This document shows, one piece after another, positions 35,486-45,205 of a stretch of DNA of 64,000 bases. A model generated the notes under the pieces. That model was not told the origin of the DNA and did not search any database. It was given only the letters and a program-made list of their open reading frames with translations. The translations under genes and the position numbers were made by a program. Numbering within the stretch: the stretch's first letter is position 1; each line of letters starts with the position of its first letter. The stretch is from Bermanella sp040371755 (lineage in GTDB: Bacteria > Pseudomonadota > Gammaproteobacteria > Pseudomonadales > Oceanobacteraceae): assembly GCF_040371755.1 (NCBI RefSeq), contig NZ_BAABWE010000003.1, forward strand, positions 62,001 through 126,000, written 5' to 3'.

Positions 35486-36604
35486 TTAAGCTCTATTGAT
35501 TTGAGCTTTAATCTTTGTCTTCATTTTCTCTTTATGGCGTTTAAATGCCGCCATAATTAACGCAAGCATTAATCCTGCGAACACACCTACAACTCCAGCC
35601 AGAGCTACAATTAACTTCTTCTTAGGTTTAATTGCAGAAACTGGAACCACCGCTTGCTCATCTATTACAGCCAAGTCCACTTTCGCGTAATTGATTTCTA
35701 ATGTTTTTAGTTGCTCAATTTTAAAAAGCAGCTCAGGTAATTTATTAATAAAATGATCTTCACCGTAAGGAAGTGACTTGGCCAGCTTCTCTCGATTTTT
35801 TATCGCCTTCTCTTCAGCTTTTAGAGCTTTTGTACCAAACATATACAACGGCGGTTCGTATGTACCTACAATTTCGCTTTTACTAAATAAAGGCTGATCC
35901 TGACCAACAGCTTGAGCAATTGTATAAGCTTCAGATACCATTAAATTACGGCGTGTTTGTTCGCCCTTGTACTTTTCACGTAATTGCTTAGCATCGTATT
36001 CATACTTATCAATTTGAGCTCTAACTTTGCTTTCTAAAGTATCTTTTACGTCCATTAATTTAGCTGCTAATGCAAATTGTGCATAAGCATTTAAAAGCTG
36101 GGCAACTTTTTCAGCATCCGGCAATTCAAGACTAACTTGCAGGTACTCTTCTACATCTTTTTTAGAATTAGATACTTTGGACGAAAACAACTTATCGAAC
36201 TCATTAAAGTTTTGATAAAGCGTCAGCTCATCATTATATAGGCCATTAATAGATTTTATCTCACTTATAAAGGCTTCATAAAAATGACGTCGATTCTCTT
36301 TAGACAATAACGATGAACGAGCATCCGCATATGCTTCTTCCACTGTCTTAGAATAAATTCCAGAAAGCTGAGGAACATTCAACTCGACAACACTATTTGC
36401 TGACGCAGGCTTAATAACTACCTTGCTTTCATAAATAGGTGTGGCCGTCAGTGCATATACCACTGCAAAAAGAACGCAGGATACAAAACCAAGAATAACC
36501 CATATTTTTTCTTGAAGAATATCGTCCCACAGATCAAATAGATCAATTTCATCCTCGCGCCCAGTTTCAACGCGCAACTCTTCATTCATTGAACTCATAC
36601 CCAT
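35486..36604 (-). CDS. Wzz/Etk-type polysaccharide chain-length determinant
   Basis: A 372-residue inner-membrane protein with the Wzz layout: polar N-terminus with EIDLFDLWDDIL, TM1 about 33-55, a large helical periplasmic part (about 56-325), the proline-rich motif PVSAIKPKKK before TM2 (about 330-352), and a basic cytoplasmic tail. Such proteins set the length of O-antigen or capsule chains. It lacks a tyrosine-kinase domain. It lies between gyrA (four-base gap, AAGGAT ribosome site inside the gyrA end) and serC, which are neighbours in many relatives. Possible partner of the glycan island 8 kb downstream. Confidence 0.85.
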   Translation of the reverse strand: MGMSSMNEELRVETGREDEIDLFDLWDDILQEKIWVILGFVSCVLFAVVYALTATPIYESKVVIKPASANSVVELNVPQLSGIYSKTVEEAYADARSSLLSKENRRHFYEAFISEIKSINGLYNDELTLYQNFNEFDKLFSSKVSNSKKDVEEYLQVSLELPDAEKVAQLLNAYAQFALAAKLMDVKDTLESKVRAQIDKYEYDAKQLREKYKGEQTRRNLMVSEAYTIAQAVGQDQPLFSKSEIVGTYEPPLYMFGTKALKAEEKAIKNREKLAKSLPYGEDHFINKLPELLFKIEQLKTLEINYAKVDLAVIDEQAVVPVSAIKPKKKLIVALAGVVGVFAGLMLALIMAAFKRHKEKMKTKIKAQINRA

Positions 36605-36608
36605 ATCC

Positions 36609-39203
36609 TTATACGTCTACTTCTTCTGGTGAGCCTTCTTCACCAGCACTTTTATGGCTACCATCTAATTCATCGTCAGCATCTAAAATAGGCGCGACAC
36701 CCACAAGACGCTCACCTTCCTGCACCTTAATTAAAGTCACACCCTGAGTATTTCGACCAAGGGTCGACACTTCACTGACACGGGTACGCACTAAAGTTCC
36801 CTGATCACTAATAAGCATAATCTCATTACCGGCATGAACCTGCACAGCACCTACTAATTTGCCGTTACGTTCATTTACAACCATACCTATCACACCTTGT
36901 GTACCTCGTCCCTTAGTTGGGAACTCAGTAATATCAGTACGCTTACCAAAACCATTTTCACTAGCCGTTAGCAATGTTCCACCTTCTTCAGGAATAATAA
37001 GTGAAACGACTTTTTGATCACCCGCTAATTTAATGCCACGTACACCACGAGCTGTACGACCCATGCCTCGAACGTTTTCTTCTGCAAAGCGTACAGCTTT
37101 ACCCGCATCACTCATTAAAAGAATATCTTTAGTGCCATCGGTTATGGCTGCACCCATTAAGGTGTCATCCTCATCTAACTCAAGGGCGATTAAACCGCTT
37201 GAGCGCTGACGAGAAAAAGCGGTTAAATCTGTTTTCTTGACCGTGCCTTTTTCAGTGGCCATAAATATATAATGACCTTCTGTGTATTCACGAATCGGTA
37301 GAATAGTGGTAATTCTCTCTTCACCCTCTAAGGGCAATAAGTTAACCACTGGTCGACCACGGCTTTGACGAGATGCCACTGGAATATCATAGACCTTCAA
37401 CCAATATACTTTCCCGCGATTACTGAAACACAAAATAGTATCGTGAGTACTGGCTACCAAAAGATGCTCAATAAAATCCTCATCTTTAATGGCGGAGGCT
37501 GACTTTCCTCGTCCACCACGTTTTTGCGCTTGGTAATCTGTAACAGGTTGGATTTTGGCATAACCACCATGAGACAAGGTAACCACCATGTCTTCTTCGG
37601 CAATTAAGTCTTCCAATGTTAAATGACGACGAGCCTCAATGATTTCTGTACGACGCTCATCACCATAGTTTTCACGAATGGTTTCTAATTCTTCACGAAT
37701 CACACCCATTAGGCGCTCTTGACTGGCCAAAATATCCAAATATTCAGCGATTTCTTCAACTTTAAGTTTGTATTCATCAATTAATTTTTCATGCTCTAAG
37801 CCTGTCAGTTTTTGCAAACGCATATCTAAGATGGCTTGCGCTTGCACTGGCGACATGTAGTAGTTTCCATCACGGAAACCATACTGCGCTTCAAGATGAT
37901 CAGGGCGGCAAGCATCTGAGCCGGCACGCTCTAACATTTCAAGCACATCGCCCGGTTGCCAAGGTGTATTGATCAACTTCTCTTTTGCTTCCGCGGCAGC
38001 TGGAGAGGCTTTAATAGTTGCAATAACAGGATCGATATTAGAGAGAGCTACCGTTAAGCCTTCTAGAATATGGCCACGCTCACGAGCTTTACGCAGCTCA
38101 AAAATAGTACGGCGTGTCACCACTTCACGACGGTGACGAACAAACGCCTCAAGCATATCTTTTAAATTAAGAATCTTTGGCTGACCATCAACTAACGCAA
38201 CCGTATTAATACCAAATACGGTTTGTAATTGAGTTTGTGCAAATAAATTATTTAACACAACTTCAGGCACTTCATTACGACGAAGCTCAACTACGATACG
38301 CATGCCGTCTTTATCAGACTCATCGCGTAACTCAGTTATACCTTCAAGTTTTTTATCTTTAACAAGCTCTGCGATTTTTTCAATTAATCGAGCTTTATTC
38401 ACCTGATATGGAATTTCAGTAAAAATTATTGATTCTTTACCGCTTTTATCATCCATTTCAAAGTGATGTCGAGCACGCATTTGCACGCGCCCGCGACCAG
38501 TTTGGTACGCATCAACAATACCATCACGTCCGTTAATCAGTGCAGCTGTAGGGAAATCCGGGCCTGAGATGTATTGCATTAAATCTTCAATGGTAAGCTC
38601 AGGGTTATCTATTAACGCCAAGCAACCATTTAGCACTTCTGTTAGGTTGTGAGGCGGGATATTCGTCGCCATACCAACAGCAATACCACTAGAACCATTA
38701 ACCAATAACGCAGGAATTCGAGTAGGTAAAACTTCTGGGATTTGCTCAGTACCGTCATAATTATCAACAAAATCGACGGTTTCTTTGTCTATATCTGCCA
38801 GCATCTCATGGGCAATTTTATCCATGCGTACTTCTGTGTAACGCATAGCAGCTGCACTATCGCCATCGATAGAGCCAAAGTTACCTTGGCCATCTACTAA
38901 CATGTAACGCATGGCGAATGGCTGTGCCATACGAACAATGGTGTCGTATACCGCACTGTCACCATGTGGGTGGTATTTACCAATCACATCACCCACCACA
39001 CGGGCAGATTTTTTATATGCTTTATTCCAGTCGTTACCAAGAACATTCATGGCGTGTAACACACGACGGTGAACTGGTTTCAAACCATCGCGTACATCAG
39101 GCAAGGCACGACCTACAATTACGCTCATAGCGTAATCCATGTAGGACTGTTTCAGCTCGTCTTCGATATTTACGGGCAGGATTTCTTTGCTTAAATCACC
39201 CAT
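36609..39203 (-). CDS. gyrA: DNA gyrase subunit A
   Basis: An 864-residue gyrase A. The N-terminal domain has DYAMSVIVGRALPDVRDGLK near 23-42, and residue numbering equals E. coli: Ser83 and Asp87 of the quinolone pocket and the catalytic Tyr122 (AAAMRYTEVRM). Both quinolone positions are wild type. The C-terminal beta-pinwheel carries the GyrA box as QKRGGRGK, and the tail is acidic. It introduces negative supercoils with GyrB. Last in a transcript coming from a long leader with inverted repeats; followed closely by the Wzz gene. Confidence 0.97.
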   Translation of the reverse strand: MGDLSKEILPVNIEDELKQSYMDYAMSVIVGRALPDVRDGLKPVHRRVLHAMNVLGNDWNKAYKKSARVVGDVIGKYHPHGDSAVYDTIVRMAQPFAMRYMLVDGQGNFGSIDGDSAAAMRYTEVRMDKIAHEMLADIDKETVDFVDNYDGTEQIPEVLPTRIPALLVNGSSGIAVGMATNIPPHNLTEVLNGCLALIDNPELTIEDLMQYISGPDFPTAALINGRDGIVDAYQTGRGRVQMRARHHFEMDDKSGKESIIFTEIPYQVNKARLIEKIAELVKDKKLEGITELRDESDKDGMRIVVELRRNEVPEVVLNNLFAQTQLQTVFGINTVALVDGQPKILNLKDMLEAFVRHRREVVTRRTIFELRKARERGHILEGLTVALSNIDPVIATIKASPAAAEAKEKLINTPWQPGDVLEMLERAGSDACRPDHLEAQYGFRDGNYYMSPVQAQAILDMRLQKLTGLEHEKLIDEYKLKVEEIAEYLDILASQERLMGVIREELETIRENYGDERRTEIIEARRHLTLEDLIAEEDMVVTLSHGGYAKIQPVTDYQAQKRGGRGKSASAIKDEDFIEHLLVASTHDTILCFSNRGKVYWLKVYDIPVASRQSRGRPVVNLLPLEGEERITTILPIREYTEGHYIFMATEKGTVKKTDLTAFSRQRSSGLIALELDEDDTLMGAAITDGTKDILLMSDAGKAVRFAEENVRGMGRTARGVRGIKLAGDQKVVSLIIPEEGGTLLTASENGFGKRTDITEFPTKGRGTQGVIGMVVNERNGKLVGAVQVHAGNEIMLISDQGTLVRTRVSEVSTLGRNTQGVTLIKVQEGERLVGVAPILDADDELDGSHKSAGEEGSPEEVDV

Positions 39204-39250
39204 GCAGGCATCCTTTTTATTCCACCATTAATTGGCGTTATTGTTATGTA

Positions 39251-39302
39251 ACAAGAGCCGCTCAAAATATGAGCCGTATCACTCTCAAATCGGTGCTCTT
39301 GT
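39251..39302 (-). repeat. Inverted repeat with nested hairpin in the gyrA upstream region
   Basis: Eight-bp arms ACAAGAGC (39251-39258) and GCTCTTGT (39295-39302), with an inner hairpin CTCA-AAATA-TGAG (39261-39273). It lies 48-99 bases before the gyrA start codon. It could fold in the gyrA leader or mark a protein site; mtaD lies divergent on the other side. Confidence 0.45.
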
Positions 39303-39437
39303 AGGCCCCAATAAAGCCCATAACTTTACCATAATTCAAAGCGTTACCACTAATCAAAAGGGCCAAATTCCTCTCATTTCAGTTATACTGGCAAGTCTTT
39401 ACATAAATACGTTCACTTTTTAATCAAAGGGATGATC

Positions 39438-40757
39438 ATGCAGACTGAGCAAATGAGTTTAATCACTCCCAAATGGATTCTTACACTAGAAAATGACGAC
39501 CTATTAGAAAACCACAGCCTGCTTATTGACCAGCATATAATCAAAGATATTTTGCCAACCACGGACGCCCGTGAAACCTACCCTAGCACTAAAGAAATAG
39601 AATTACCCAATCAACTATTAATGCCTGGCTTTGTGAACTGCCATGGTCATGCTGCCATGAATTTATTCAAAGGCTTAGCCGATGATTTACCACTAATGAC
39701 CTGGTTAGAAAAACACATCTGGCCAGCTGAAGGGCAATGGGTCAGCGAGGAATTTGTAAAAGATGGTACCAAATTAGCTATTGCTGAAATGCTAAAAAGT
39801 GGAACCACCTGTTTTTCTGACATGTACTTTTTTCCAGAACAAGCCGCCGACGTAGCCGCTGAATATGGCATGCGTGGAGTGTTTTACGGCCCTGTAATGG
39901 ACTTTCCTACCCCTTATGGTTCCGGCCCTGATGAATACATAGAAAAAATAATTAAAGCCCATGACCATTTTAAACACCACCCTTTGATTGATATCGGTTT
40001 CGGCCCTCACGCTCCATACACAGTGAGTGACGAACCCATCAAACAAGTGCGCGCACTGGCCGATCAGCTGAACATGCCTATTCAAATTCACTTACATGAA
40101 ACAGAATTCGAAGTCATAGACGCGGTTGAAAAAACAGGGCATCGCCCAAGTGAACGCTTAAGAGACCTAGGACTTTTTGGTGAAGATGTTCAGGCTGTAC
40201 ATGTGACTCAAGCCAACCAAACAGACATGGATATATTTCATAAATATGGCGTACACGTGATTCATTGCCCTGAGTCCAATTTAAAGCTAGCTAGTGGTTT
40301 TTGCCCAATCTATGCACTGCAACAGAACGGTGTAAATGTGGCATTAGGTACCGATGGCTCAGCCAGTAATAACGATTTAGACATGATGGGCGAAATGCAT
40401 ACTGCCGCATTACTTGCTAAAGCGGTTGCCCAGAATGCCAGTGCCATCCCTGCATTAGAAGCCGTAAAAATGGCCACCATTAATGGGGCCAAAGCACTTG
40501 GAAAAGAAACTGAAATCGGCTCGTTAAAAGTTGGTAAACAAGCAGACATTATCAGTATTGATTTTAACGATATTGCCTGCACACCAGTCTACGATCCTAT
40601 ATCCCATTTAGTATATAGCAGCTCGCGCTCGCAAGTGGATCATGTTTGGGTGGCTGGTAAACTACAAGTTAAAAATAAGCAGCTATGCCATTTTAATGTA
40701 CAGCAATTAATGGATATGTCTCAGTCGTGGGCTGAAAAAATTCAAGCATCAAAGTAA
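39438..40757 (+). CDS. mtaD: 5-methylthioadenosine/S-adenosylhomocysteine deaminase (TRZ/ATZ family)
   Basis: A 439-residue amidohydrolase. Metal-site motifs: GFVNCHGHAAMNLF (His-x-His), HLHETEFE, VIHCPESNLKLASGF and LGTDGSASNNDLDM (the catalytic Asp). It deaminates methylthioadenosine or S-adenosylhomocysteine; in Pseudomonas this route feeds methylthioinosine phosphorylase. The gene order mtaD-ubiG-mupP-yciK is conserved in that lineage and supports the call over other family members. The open frame begins at ATG 39432, but AAGGGA lies about six bases before the ATG at 39438, so I chose the latter. Confidence 0.88.
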   Translation: MQTEQMSLITPKWILTLENDDLLENHSLLIDQHIIKDILPTTDARETYPSTKEIELPNQLLMPGFVNCHGHAAMNLFKGLADDLPLMTWLEKHIWPAEGQWVSEEFVKDGTKLAIAEMLKSGTTCFSDMYFFPEQAADVAAEYGMRGVFYGPVMDFPTPYGSGPDEYIEKIIKAHDHFKHHPLIDIGFGPHAPYTVSDEPIKQVRALADQLNMPIQIHLHETEFEVIDAVEKTGHRPSERLRDLGLFGEDVQAVHVTQANQTDMDIFHKYGVHVIHCPESNLKLASGFCPIYALQQNGVNVALGTDGSASNNDLDMMGEMHTAALLAKAVAQNASAIPALEAVKMATINGAKALGKETEIGSLKVGKQADIISIDFNDIACTPVYDPISHLVYSSSRSQVDHVWVAGKLQVKNKQLCHFNVQQLMDMSQSWAEKIQASK

Positions 40758-40776
40758 TTAATTTTTTGGAAACAAT

Positions 40777-41475
40777 ATGAGTAACGTCGATCAAGCAGAA
40801 GTGGCCAAATTTGAAGCGTTAGCCAGCCGCTGGTGGGACAAAGAAAGTGAATTTAAACCTCTTCACGACATCAACCCCCTACGAACAAATTTTATAGATG
40901 GTCACGCATCCCTGTCAGGTAAAGCAGTTCTAGACGTAGGCTGCGGCGGTGGTATTTTAAGTGAAGCCATGGCTCAACGAGGTGCCACAGTAACAGGCAT
41001 TGATATGGGTGAAGCACCACTGAAAATTGCTAAACTTCATGCCTTAGAAAGTGAACTTAATATTGAATACAAGAAAACCCCAGTTGAAGAATTAGCTGAA
41101 CAACAGCCTGAGTCCTTTGACATAGTAACCTGCTTGGAAATGCTTGAGCACGTACCCGATCCATCCTCAATTATTCGCGCCTGTTATCAGCTATGCAAAC
41201 CCGGCGGACAAGTATTCTTCTCTACCTTAAACCGCAACCCTAAAAGCTTTTTATTAGCTGTAGTTGGAGCTGAATACATTTTAAATATGTTACCAAAAGG
41301 CACTCACGATTATAAAAAATTCATCCGCCCAAGTGAATTAGCGGCTTGGTCTCGACAAGCTGGACTTAGTATTGGTGAAATGACCGGAATGTCTTATAAC
41401 CCGCTTACTAAAACCTACAAACTGGGTAAAGACACAGACGTCAACTATCTACTGCAAACTCGTAAGGACGCCTAA
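40777..41475 (+). CDS. ubiG: Ubiquinone biosynthesis O-methyltransferase
   Basis: A 232-residue SAM-dependent methyltransferase performing both O-methylations in ubiquinone synthesis. The FEALASRWWDKESEFKPLH start and the SAM site VLDVGCGGGILSEAMAQRGA (about 50-69) are typical, as is CLEMLEHVPDP and GTHDYKKFIRPSEL. It follows mtaD by 19 bases and overlaps mupP by one base (TAATG). Confidence 0.96.
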   Translation: MSNVDQAEVAKFEALASRWWDKESEFKPLHDINPLRTNFIDGHASLSGKAVLDVGCGGGILSEAMAQRGATVTGIDMGEAPLKIAKLHALESELNIEYKKTPVEELAEQQPESFDIVTCLEMLEHVPDPSSIIRACYQLCKPGGQVFFSTLNRNPKSFLLAVVGAEYILNMLPKGTHDYKKFIRPSELAAWSRQAGLSIGEMTGMSYNPLTKTYKLGKDTDVNYLLQTRKDA

Positions 41476-42188
41476 TGACATCACCAGTATATAATGGCGT
41501 ACTTTTTGATTTAGATGGCACCTTGATTGATACCGCCGATGACTTTGTTATGTGCTTAAACGATTTACGTAATGAGGCAGGTCTGGCGGCACTTCCTGAT
41601 AACGAGATTCGCAAGGTTGTCAGCGACGGCGCTCGCGCCATGATCAAACTGTGTTTCAATCTAGCCGAAACTGACCCTGGATTTAACGAGTTACGCCATA
41701 AGTTTTTAGATTTATACCTAAACAATATTGCTCGTAAAAGCCGTCTATTTTCTGGACTAGAAAACACACTAACTTGGTGTGAAAGCCAGCAAATTCCTTG
41801 GGGGATTGTCACCAATAAGGGCCGCGTATACAGCGAAGCTCTTCTAAAGGCACTTAAACTCGATACAAAAATTGCCACGCTTGTTTGCCCTGACGATGTC
41901 ACCAATACCAAACCTCACCCTGAACCGATTTTAAGAGCATGCGCAGAAATCAATCTAAGCCCTGAGCAATGTGTCTATGTGGGTGATCACGCCCGTGATA
42001 TCGAATCCGGTAAACGTGCGAACATGGCCACAATCGCAGCTGCATATGGTTATGTTCATAGCGAACAAGAAGCTAAAAGCTGGCAAGCTGACTGGTATAC
42101 AAACACACCAGAAGAATTAAACACCCTACTTCAGTCCCTTTTACGGCAAGCCAGCGGCAACGACTCGCCGCTACCGGCGAGTAACTAG
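41475..42188 (+). CDS. mupP: HAD-family phosphatase, probable MupP
   Basis: A 237-residue HAD hydrolase: nucleophile motif FDLDGTLID near 11-19, IVTNKG near 112-117 (motif II), KPHPEPIL (motif III Lys) and VGDHARDIESGKRA (motif IV). Its place between ubiG and yciK is that of Pseudomonas MupP, the N-acetylmuramic acid 6-phosphate phosphatase of peptidoglycan recycling; sequence alone could also suit phosphoglycolate phosphatase (Gph). I favour MupP by context. Starts within the ubiG stop. Confidence 0.82.
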   Translation: MTSPVYNGVLFDLDGTLIDTADDFVMCLNDLRNEAGLAALPDNEIRKVVSDGARAMIKLCFNLAETDPGFNELRHKFLDLYLNNIARKSRLFSGLENTLTWCESQQIPWGIVTNKGRVYSEALLKALKLDTKIATLVCPDDVTNTKPHPEPILRACAEINLSPEQCVYVGDHARDIESGKRANMATIAAAYGYVHSEQEAKSWQADWYTNTPEELNTLLQSLLRQASGNDSPLPASN

Positions 42189-42192
42189 CACA

Positions 42193-42936
42193 ATGGATAC
42201 AAGCATGAGTCAAAAAACACTACAAGATAAAGTCATTTTAGTCACAGGTGCCAGCTCAGGCATTGGTGAAGCCGCGGCTTATGGGTTTGCAGAAGCAGGG
42301 GCGACCGTCATTTTATTAGCCCGATCAGAAGAAAAATTAAACCAAATATATGACGACTTTTTGGCGAAAGCACTGCCTGAACCTGTAATAGTCCAATTTG
42401 ATCTAGAATCCGCTCCAGAAGAAGCCTACTTTCAACTCAGAGACCACATAGGTAAAGAGTTTGGTAAGTTAGATGGTTTACTACTCAATGCGGCCGTACT
42501 TGGTCAGCGCACGCCTATCTCCAATTATAATTGGCAAACATGGAGCAAGGTCATGAATATCAACGTGAATAGCCAGTTCCTAATGGCCAGAACCCTACTT
42601 CCACTGCTGGAATCCACGCAAGAACACGCCAGTATTCTATTTACATCCTCCAGTGTTGGCCGCAAAAGCAAAGCCTTTTGGGGAGCATATGCTGTTTCTA
42701 AGTTTGCTATTGAGGGTTTAATGCAAACCATGGCAGAAGAACTTGAAAACACCTCCAAGGTGCGTGTAAATAGCTACAACCCAGGTGGCACCCGCACGGC
42801 CATGCGCCAAGAGGCCTATCCAGCTGAGAACCCTGAAGAAGTTAAACTGCCGCAAGCCATCATAAGCGATTACATTCACTTAATGAGTAATGCCAGTCAC
42901 GACACACATGGCCAAGCCCTCACCCACCAAAGCTAA
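42193..42936 (+). CDS. yciK: YciK-family short-chain dehydrogenase
   Basis: A 247-residue SDR enzyme: cofactor site TGASSGIGEAAAYG near 17-30, NAAVLG near 98, catalytic Ser in SSSVGRKS and Tyr/Lys in YAVSKF. It belongs to the YciK group that regularly follows mupP; the substrate is unknown. A second ATG lies eight codons before MSQKTL, so the true start may be either ATG (42193 or 42208). Four bases separate it from mupP, so it is the last gene of the mtaD-ubiG-mupP-yciK run. Confidence 0.88.
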   Translation: MDTSMSQKTLQDKVILVTGASSGIGEAAAYGFAEAGATVILLARSEEKLNQIYDDFLAKALPEPVIVQFDLESAPEEAYFQLRDHIGKEFGKLDGLLLNAAVLGQRTPISNYNWQTWSKVMNINVNSQFLMARTLLPLLESTQEHASILFTSSSVGRKSKAFWGAYAVSKFAIEGLMQTMAEELENTSKVRVNSYNPGGTRTAMRQEAYPAENPEEVKLPQAIISDYIHLMSNASHDTHGQALTHQS

Positions 42937-42946
42937 TACCATTCCC

Positions 42947-42973
42947 GCTTTCCGGCCCGATTGGTCGGAAAGC
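42947..42973 (+). terminator. G+C-rich hairpin after yciK
   Basis: Eleven-bp stem with one G-T pair (42947-42957 with 42963-42973), five-base loop, ten bases after the yciK stop. No T-run follows, so it may slow the polymerase or protect the RNA end instead of ending transcription alone. Confidence 0.45.
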
Positions 42974-43167
42974 GTCAATTAATCGTATTTGAACCTCAAA
43001 AAACGATTCAATTTACTGTCACATCCGCTTTTGTATTTCCCCGTACTTTCTTTTAACCGCAACTAAACCGCCTAACCTATTGTATTAAAAGGCTTAATAA
43101 ATAATTTTTTAATTTGGCATAAATATCGCTTTATCAAAACTGATCTTATAATTTTTGAGGCCGGATT

Positions 43168-44100
43168 ATGGCAACTCAGTATTCAAACATCAGCGAAGCA
43201 CAAGAAGAAAAACTGACATCGTTTTCTCAGTTAGCACCTAAACCTCAAATTAAATCAGAAACCTTAATTCGTCTTTCTACGTTTCTACAAACCACTCTGG
43301 ATTACCAAACCCTACTGAGCATTTTTCAGCGAGAAATAGCCAGTGCCGTTTTAGTTGATGGCATTGTCTTTGAAAATGCCAATTTAGAAATCAATTTCAC
43401 CCTTGGCCAACTCGGCGTTCATAGCAGTAATTACCAATTAAAAGCACAAGGTGAATTTTTGGGCGATATTACATTTTATCGCTCCACTCGGTTTCGCGAA
43501 CACGAACTAGCCAATTTAGAAGCCTTACTAGGGACCTTGGTTTATCCGCTACGCAATGCTATGCGATATAAAGGCGCGCTAAATCAAGCCTACCGCGACC
43601 CATTAACAGGGGCAGGAAATCGAATATTATTAGACGACAGCCTAAAACGAGAAATGGGACTAAGTAAACGCTTTGGCTACGACCTAAGTATTTTAATGAT
43701 CGATTTAGACCACTTTAAAAGCATCAATGATGGCTTTGGCCATGTGATTGGTGATGATGTTCTAAAGGCCGTAGTTCAACAAATCAAAGCCTGTATCCGA
43801 CAAACAGATATTTGTTTTCGCTATGGCGGGGAGGAATTTATCGTACTGTTAAACAATGCGAATATTGCGAATGCTCGATTAATTGCTGAACGCATCCGCA
43901 TGACAGTATCAGAGCTCTGCATCGAAAGTGACAAAGGCCCATTACAAGTGACATTAAGTACTGGTTTGGCCATGCTCAAGCCAGACGACGACAAACAAGA
44001 CTTGATCCATAGGGCCGATAAAGCCCTTTACCAAGCCAAACACACTGGACGAAACAAAGTCTGTGTATGTAAAGAGTGTCATACCGCTGTTTTAGAATAA
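43168..44100 (+). CDS. Diguanylate cyclase (GGDEF) with N-terminal GAF-like region
   Basis: A 310-residue cytoplasmic cyclic-di-GMP synthase. Residues about 30-135 look like a GAF-type sensor. The GGDEF domain (about 140-300) is complete: DPLTGAGNR 144-152, DLDHFKSINDGFGH, and the active-site GGEEF at 220-224. An RxxD inhibitory site (Arg211 to Asp214) lies five residues before it, so the enzyme should be inhibited by its product. No EAL domain. Stand-alone gene with no partner beside it. Confidence 0.92.
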   Translation: MATQYSNISEAQEEKLTSFSQLAPKPQIKSETLIRLSTFLQTTLDYQTLLSIFQREIASAVLVDGIVFENANLEINFTLGQLGVHSSNYQLKAQGEFLGDITFYRSTRFREHELANLEALLGTLVYPLRNAMRYKGALNQAYRDPLTGAGNRILLDDSLKREMGLSKRFGYDLSILMIDLDHFKSINDGFGHVIGDDVLKAVVQQIKACIRQTDICFRYGGEEFIVLLNNANIANARLIAERIRMTVSELCIESDKGPLQVTLSTGLAMLKPDDDKQDLIHRADKALYQAKHTGRNKVCVCKECHTAVLE

Positions 44101-44140
44101 AATGATTGGAGCGTTGAATGTTAGTGGCTAGAATGCAGCC

Positions 44141-44833
44141 ATGAAAATAGACATAAATCCAATAGCGTATGTACGCTCATGCTACAAAGAAAAATTCGCA
44201 ACCCCCAGACAACCCGGTTTAGTACCTGCGGCCCAAGGGGAAATTGAACTCATCGCACCCTACAACGACCCGTTAGCCGTTGAAGGACTACACGAGTGTA
44301 GTCACATCTGGTTACAGTTTGTTTTTCACCAGTGCCTTAATCAAGATTGGAAAGCTAAAGTTCGTCCGCCTCGCTTAGGCGGCAACAAAAAAATGGGGGT
44401 CTTTGCAACGCGCGCAACTCATCGACCCAATGCCCTTGGCTTGTCCGTGGTTAAACTTGATAAAATTGACACAAACCATGGAGCGGTTATTTTACACGTC
44501 AGTGGGTTAGACTTAATTGATGGCACGCCTATTTTGGATATTAAGCCCTATATTCCATACAGTGACTGCATCGAAGGTGCCCACTACCCTTTTGCTCAAC
44601 AAGCACCAAGCGCTATTGAAGTGATGTTTGATGATGCACTGAATATTGAAAAAGAACCAAAACTTCATGACTTATTAGTTCAAGTTTTATCCCAAGATCC
44701 AAAACCAGCTTTTCATAAGATCGACAGCCAAAGAATATACGGCGCCCATCTAGCTGATTTTAATGTGCAATGGGTTTATGAAACCACGCAAAATAGCTAC
44801 CGAATTAGGGTGATCCAAATAGATCCTGCCTAA
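44141..44833 (+). CDS. trmO: tRNA (N6-threonylcarbamoyladenosine37-N6)-methyltransferase TrmO
   Basis: A 230-residue TrmO (formerly YaeB/TsaA) that methylates t6A37 of threonine tRNAs using SAM, acting as a dimer. Seen: INPIAYVRSCYKEKFATPRQ near 5-24, the RPPRLGGNKKMGVFATRATHRPNALGLS core near 80-107 and DGTPILDIKPYIPYSD near 125-140, with the usual C-terminal domain. Normal length. Begins 40 bases after the cyclase stop. Confidence 0.92.
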   Translation: MKIDINPIAYVRSCYKEKFATPRQPGLVPAAQGEIELIAPYNDPLAVEGLHECSHIWLQFVFHQCLNQDWKAKVRPPRLGGNKKMGVFATRATHRPNALGLSVVKLDKIDTNHGAVILHVSGLDLIDGTPILDIKPYIPYSDCIEGAHYPFAQQAPSAIEVMFDDALNIEKEPKLHDLLVQVLSQDPKPAFHKIDSQRIYGAHLADFNVQWVYETTQNSYRIRVIQIDPA

Positions 44834-45205
44834 TATTTACCCACGGTTTTTTGCGTTTACTCGAGTCAATAGCCTCTGATTTACCCGCCTGAGGGGCTTC
44901 TCGCTGTAGCTCCTATAAAACAAAACGCCCCAAGAAGCCATCGCATCAATAATTAAGACACGTTTCATAAAAATAACTATACCAAAGGTAATTAAGATAC
45001 TTGATTCATGGGAATGCCTGTATGTTATTATTTTACTATTCAGCCCAAATAATTAGGCCTATTTGAGCTTACATTGATCATTATGGCGCAATACACCCAA
45101 TCAATCGAACTATCTGAAATTTAAATAGCTAGCTGAAACAGCTCTTTAAGCCTAACCTTTAAAAGTTAGAATAGAAAAATTGGTCATATCCAGTAAGGCT
45201 TTCAT
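44834..45205. other. Intergenic region between trmO and the kinase
   Basis: I see no certain gene. A minus-strand frame of 43 codons (44837-44968, start MKRVLIIDAMASWGV) is open but has no ribosome site or family match. The last 60 bases before 45206 probably hold the promoter of the kinase gene; I could not assign elements. Confidence 0.4.

Noticed and set aside
36609..39203. Possible quinolone-resistance change in gyrA
   Set aside because: Ser83 and Asp87 are both wild type.
44837..44968. A 43-codon minus-strand frame after trmO
   Set aside because: It has no ribosome site, no recognisable domain and no supporting context; kept only as a remark in the region entry.
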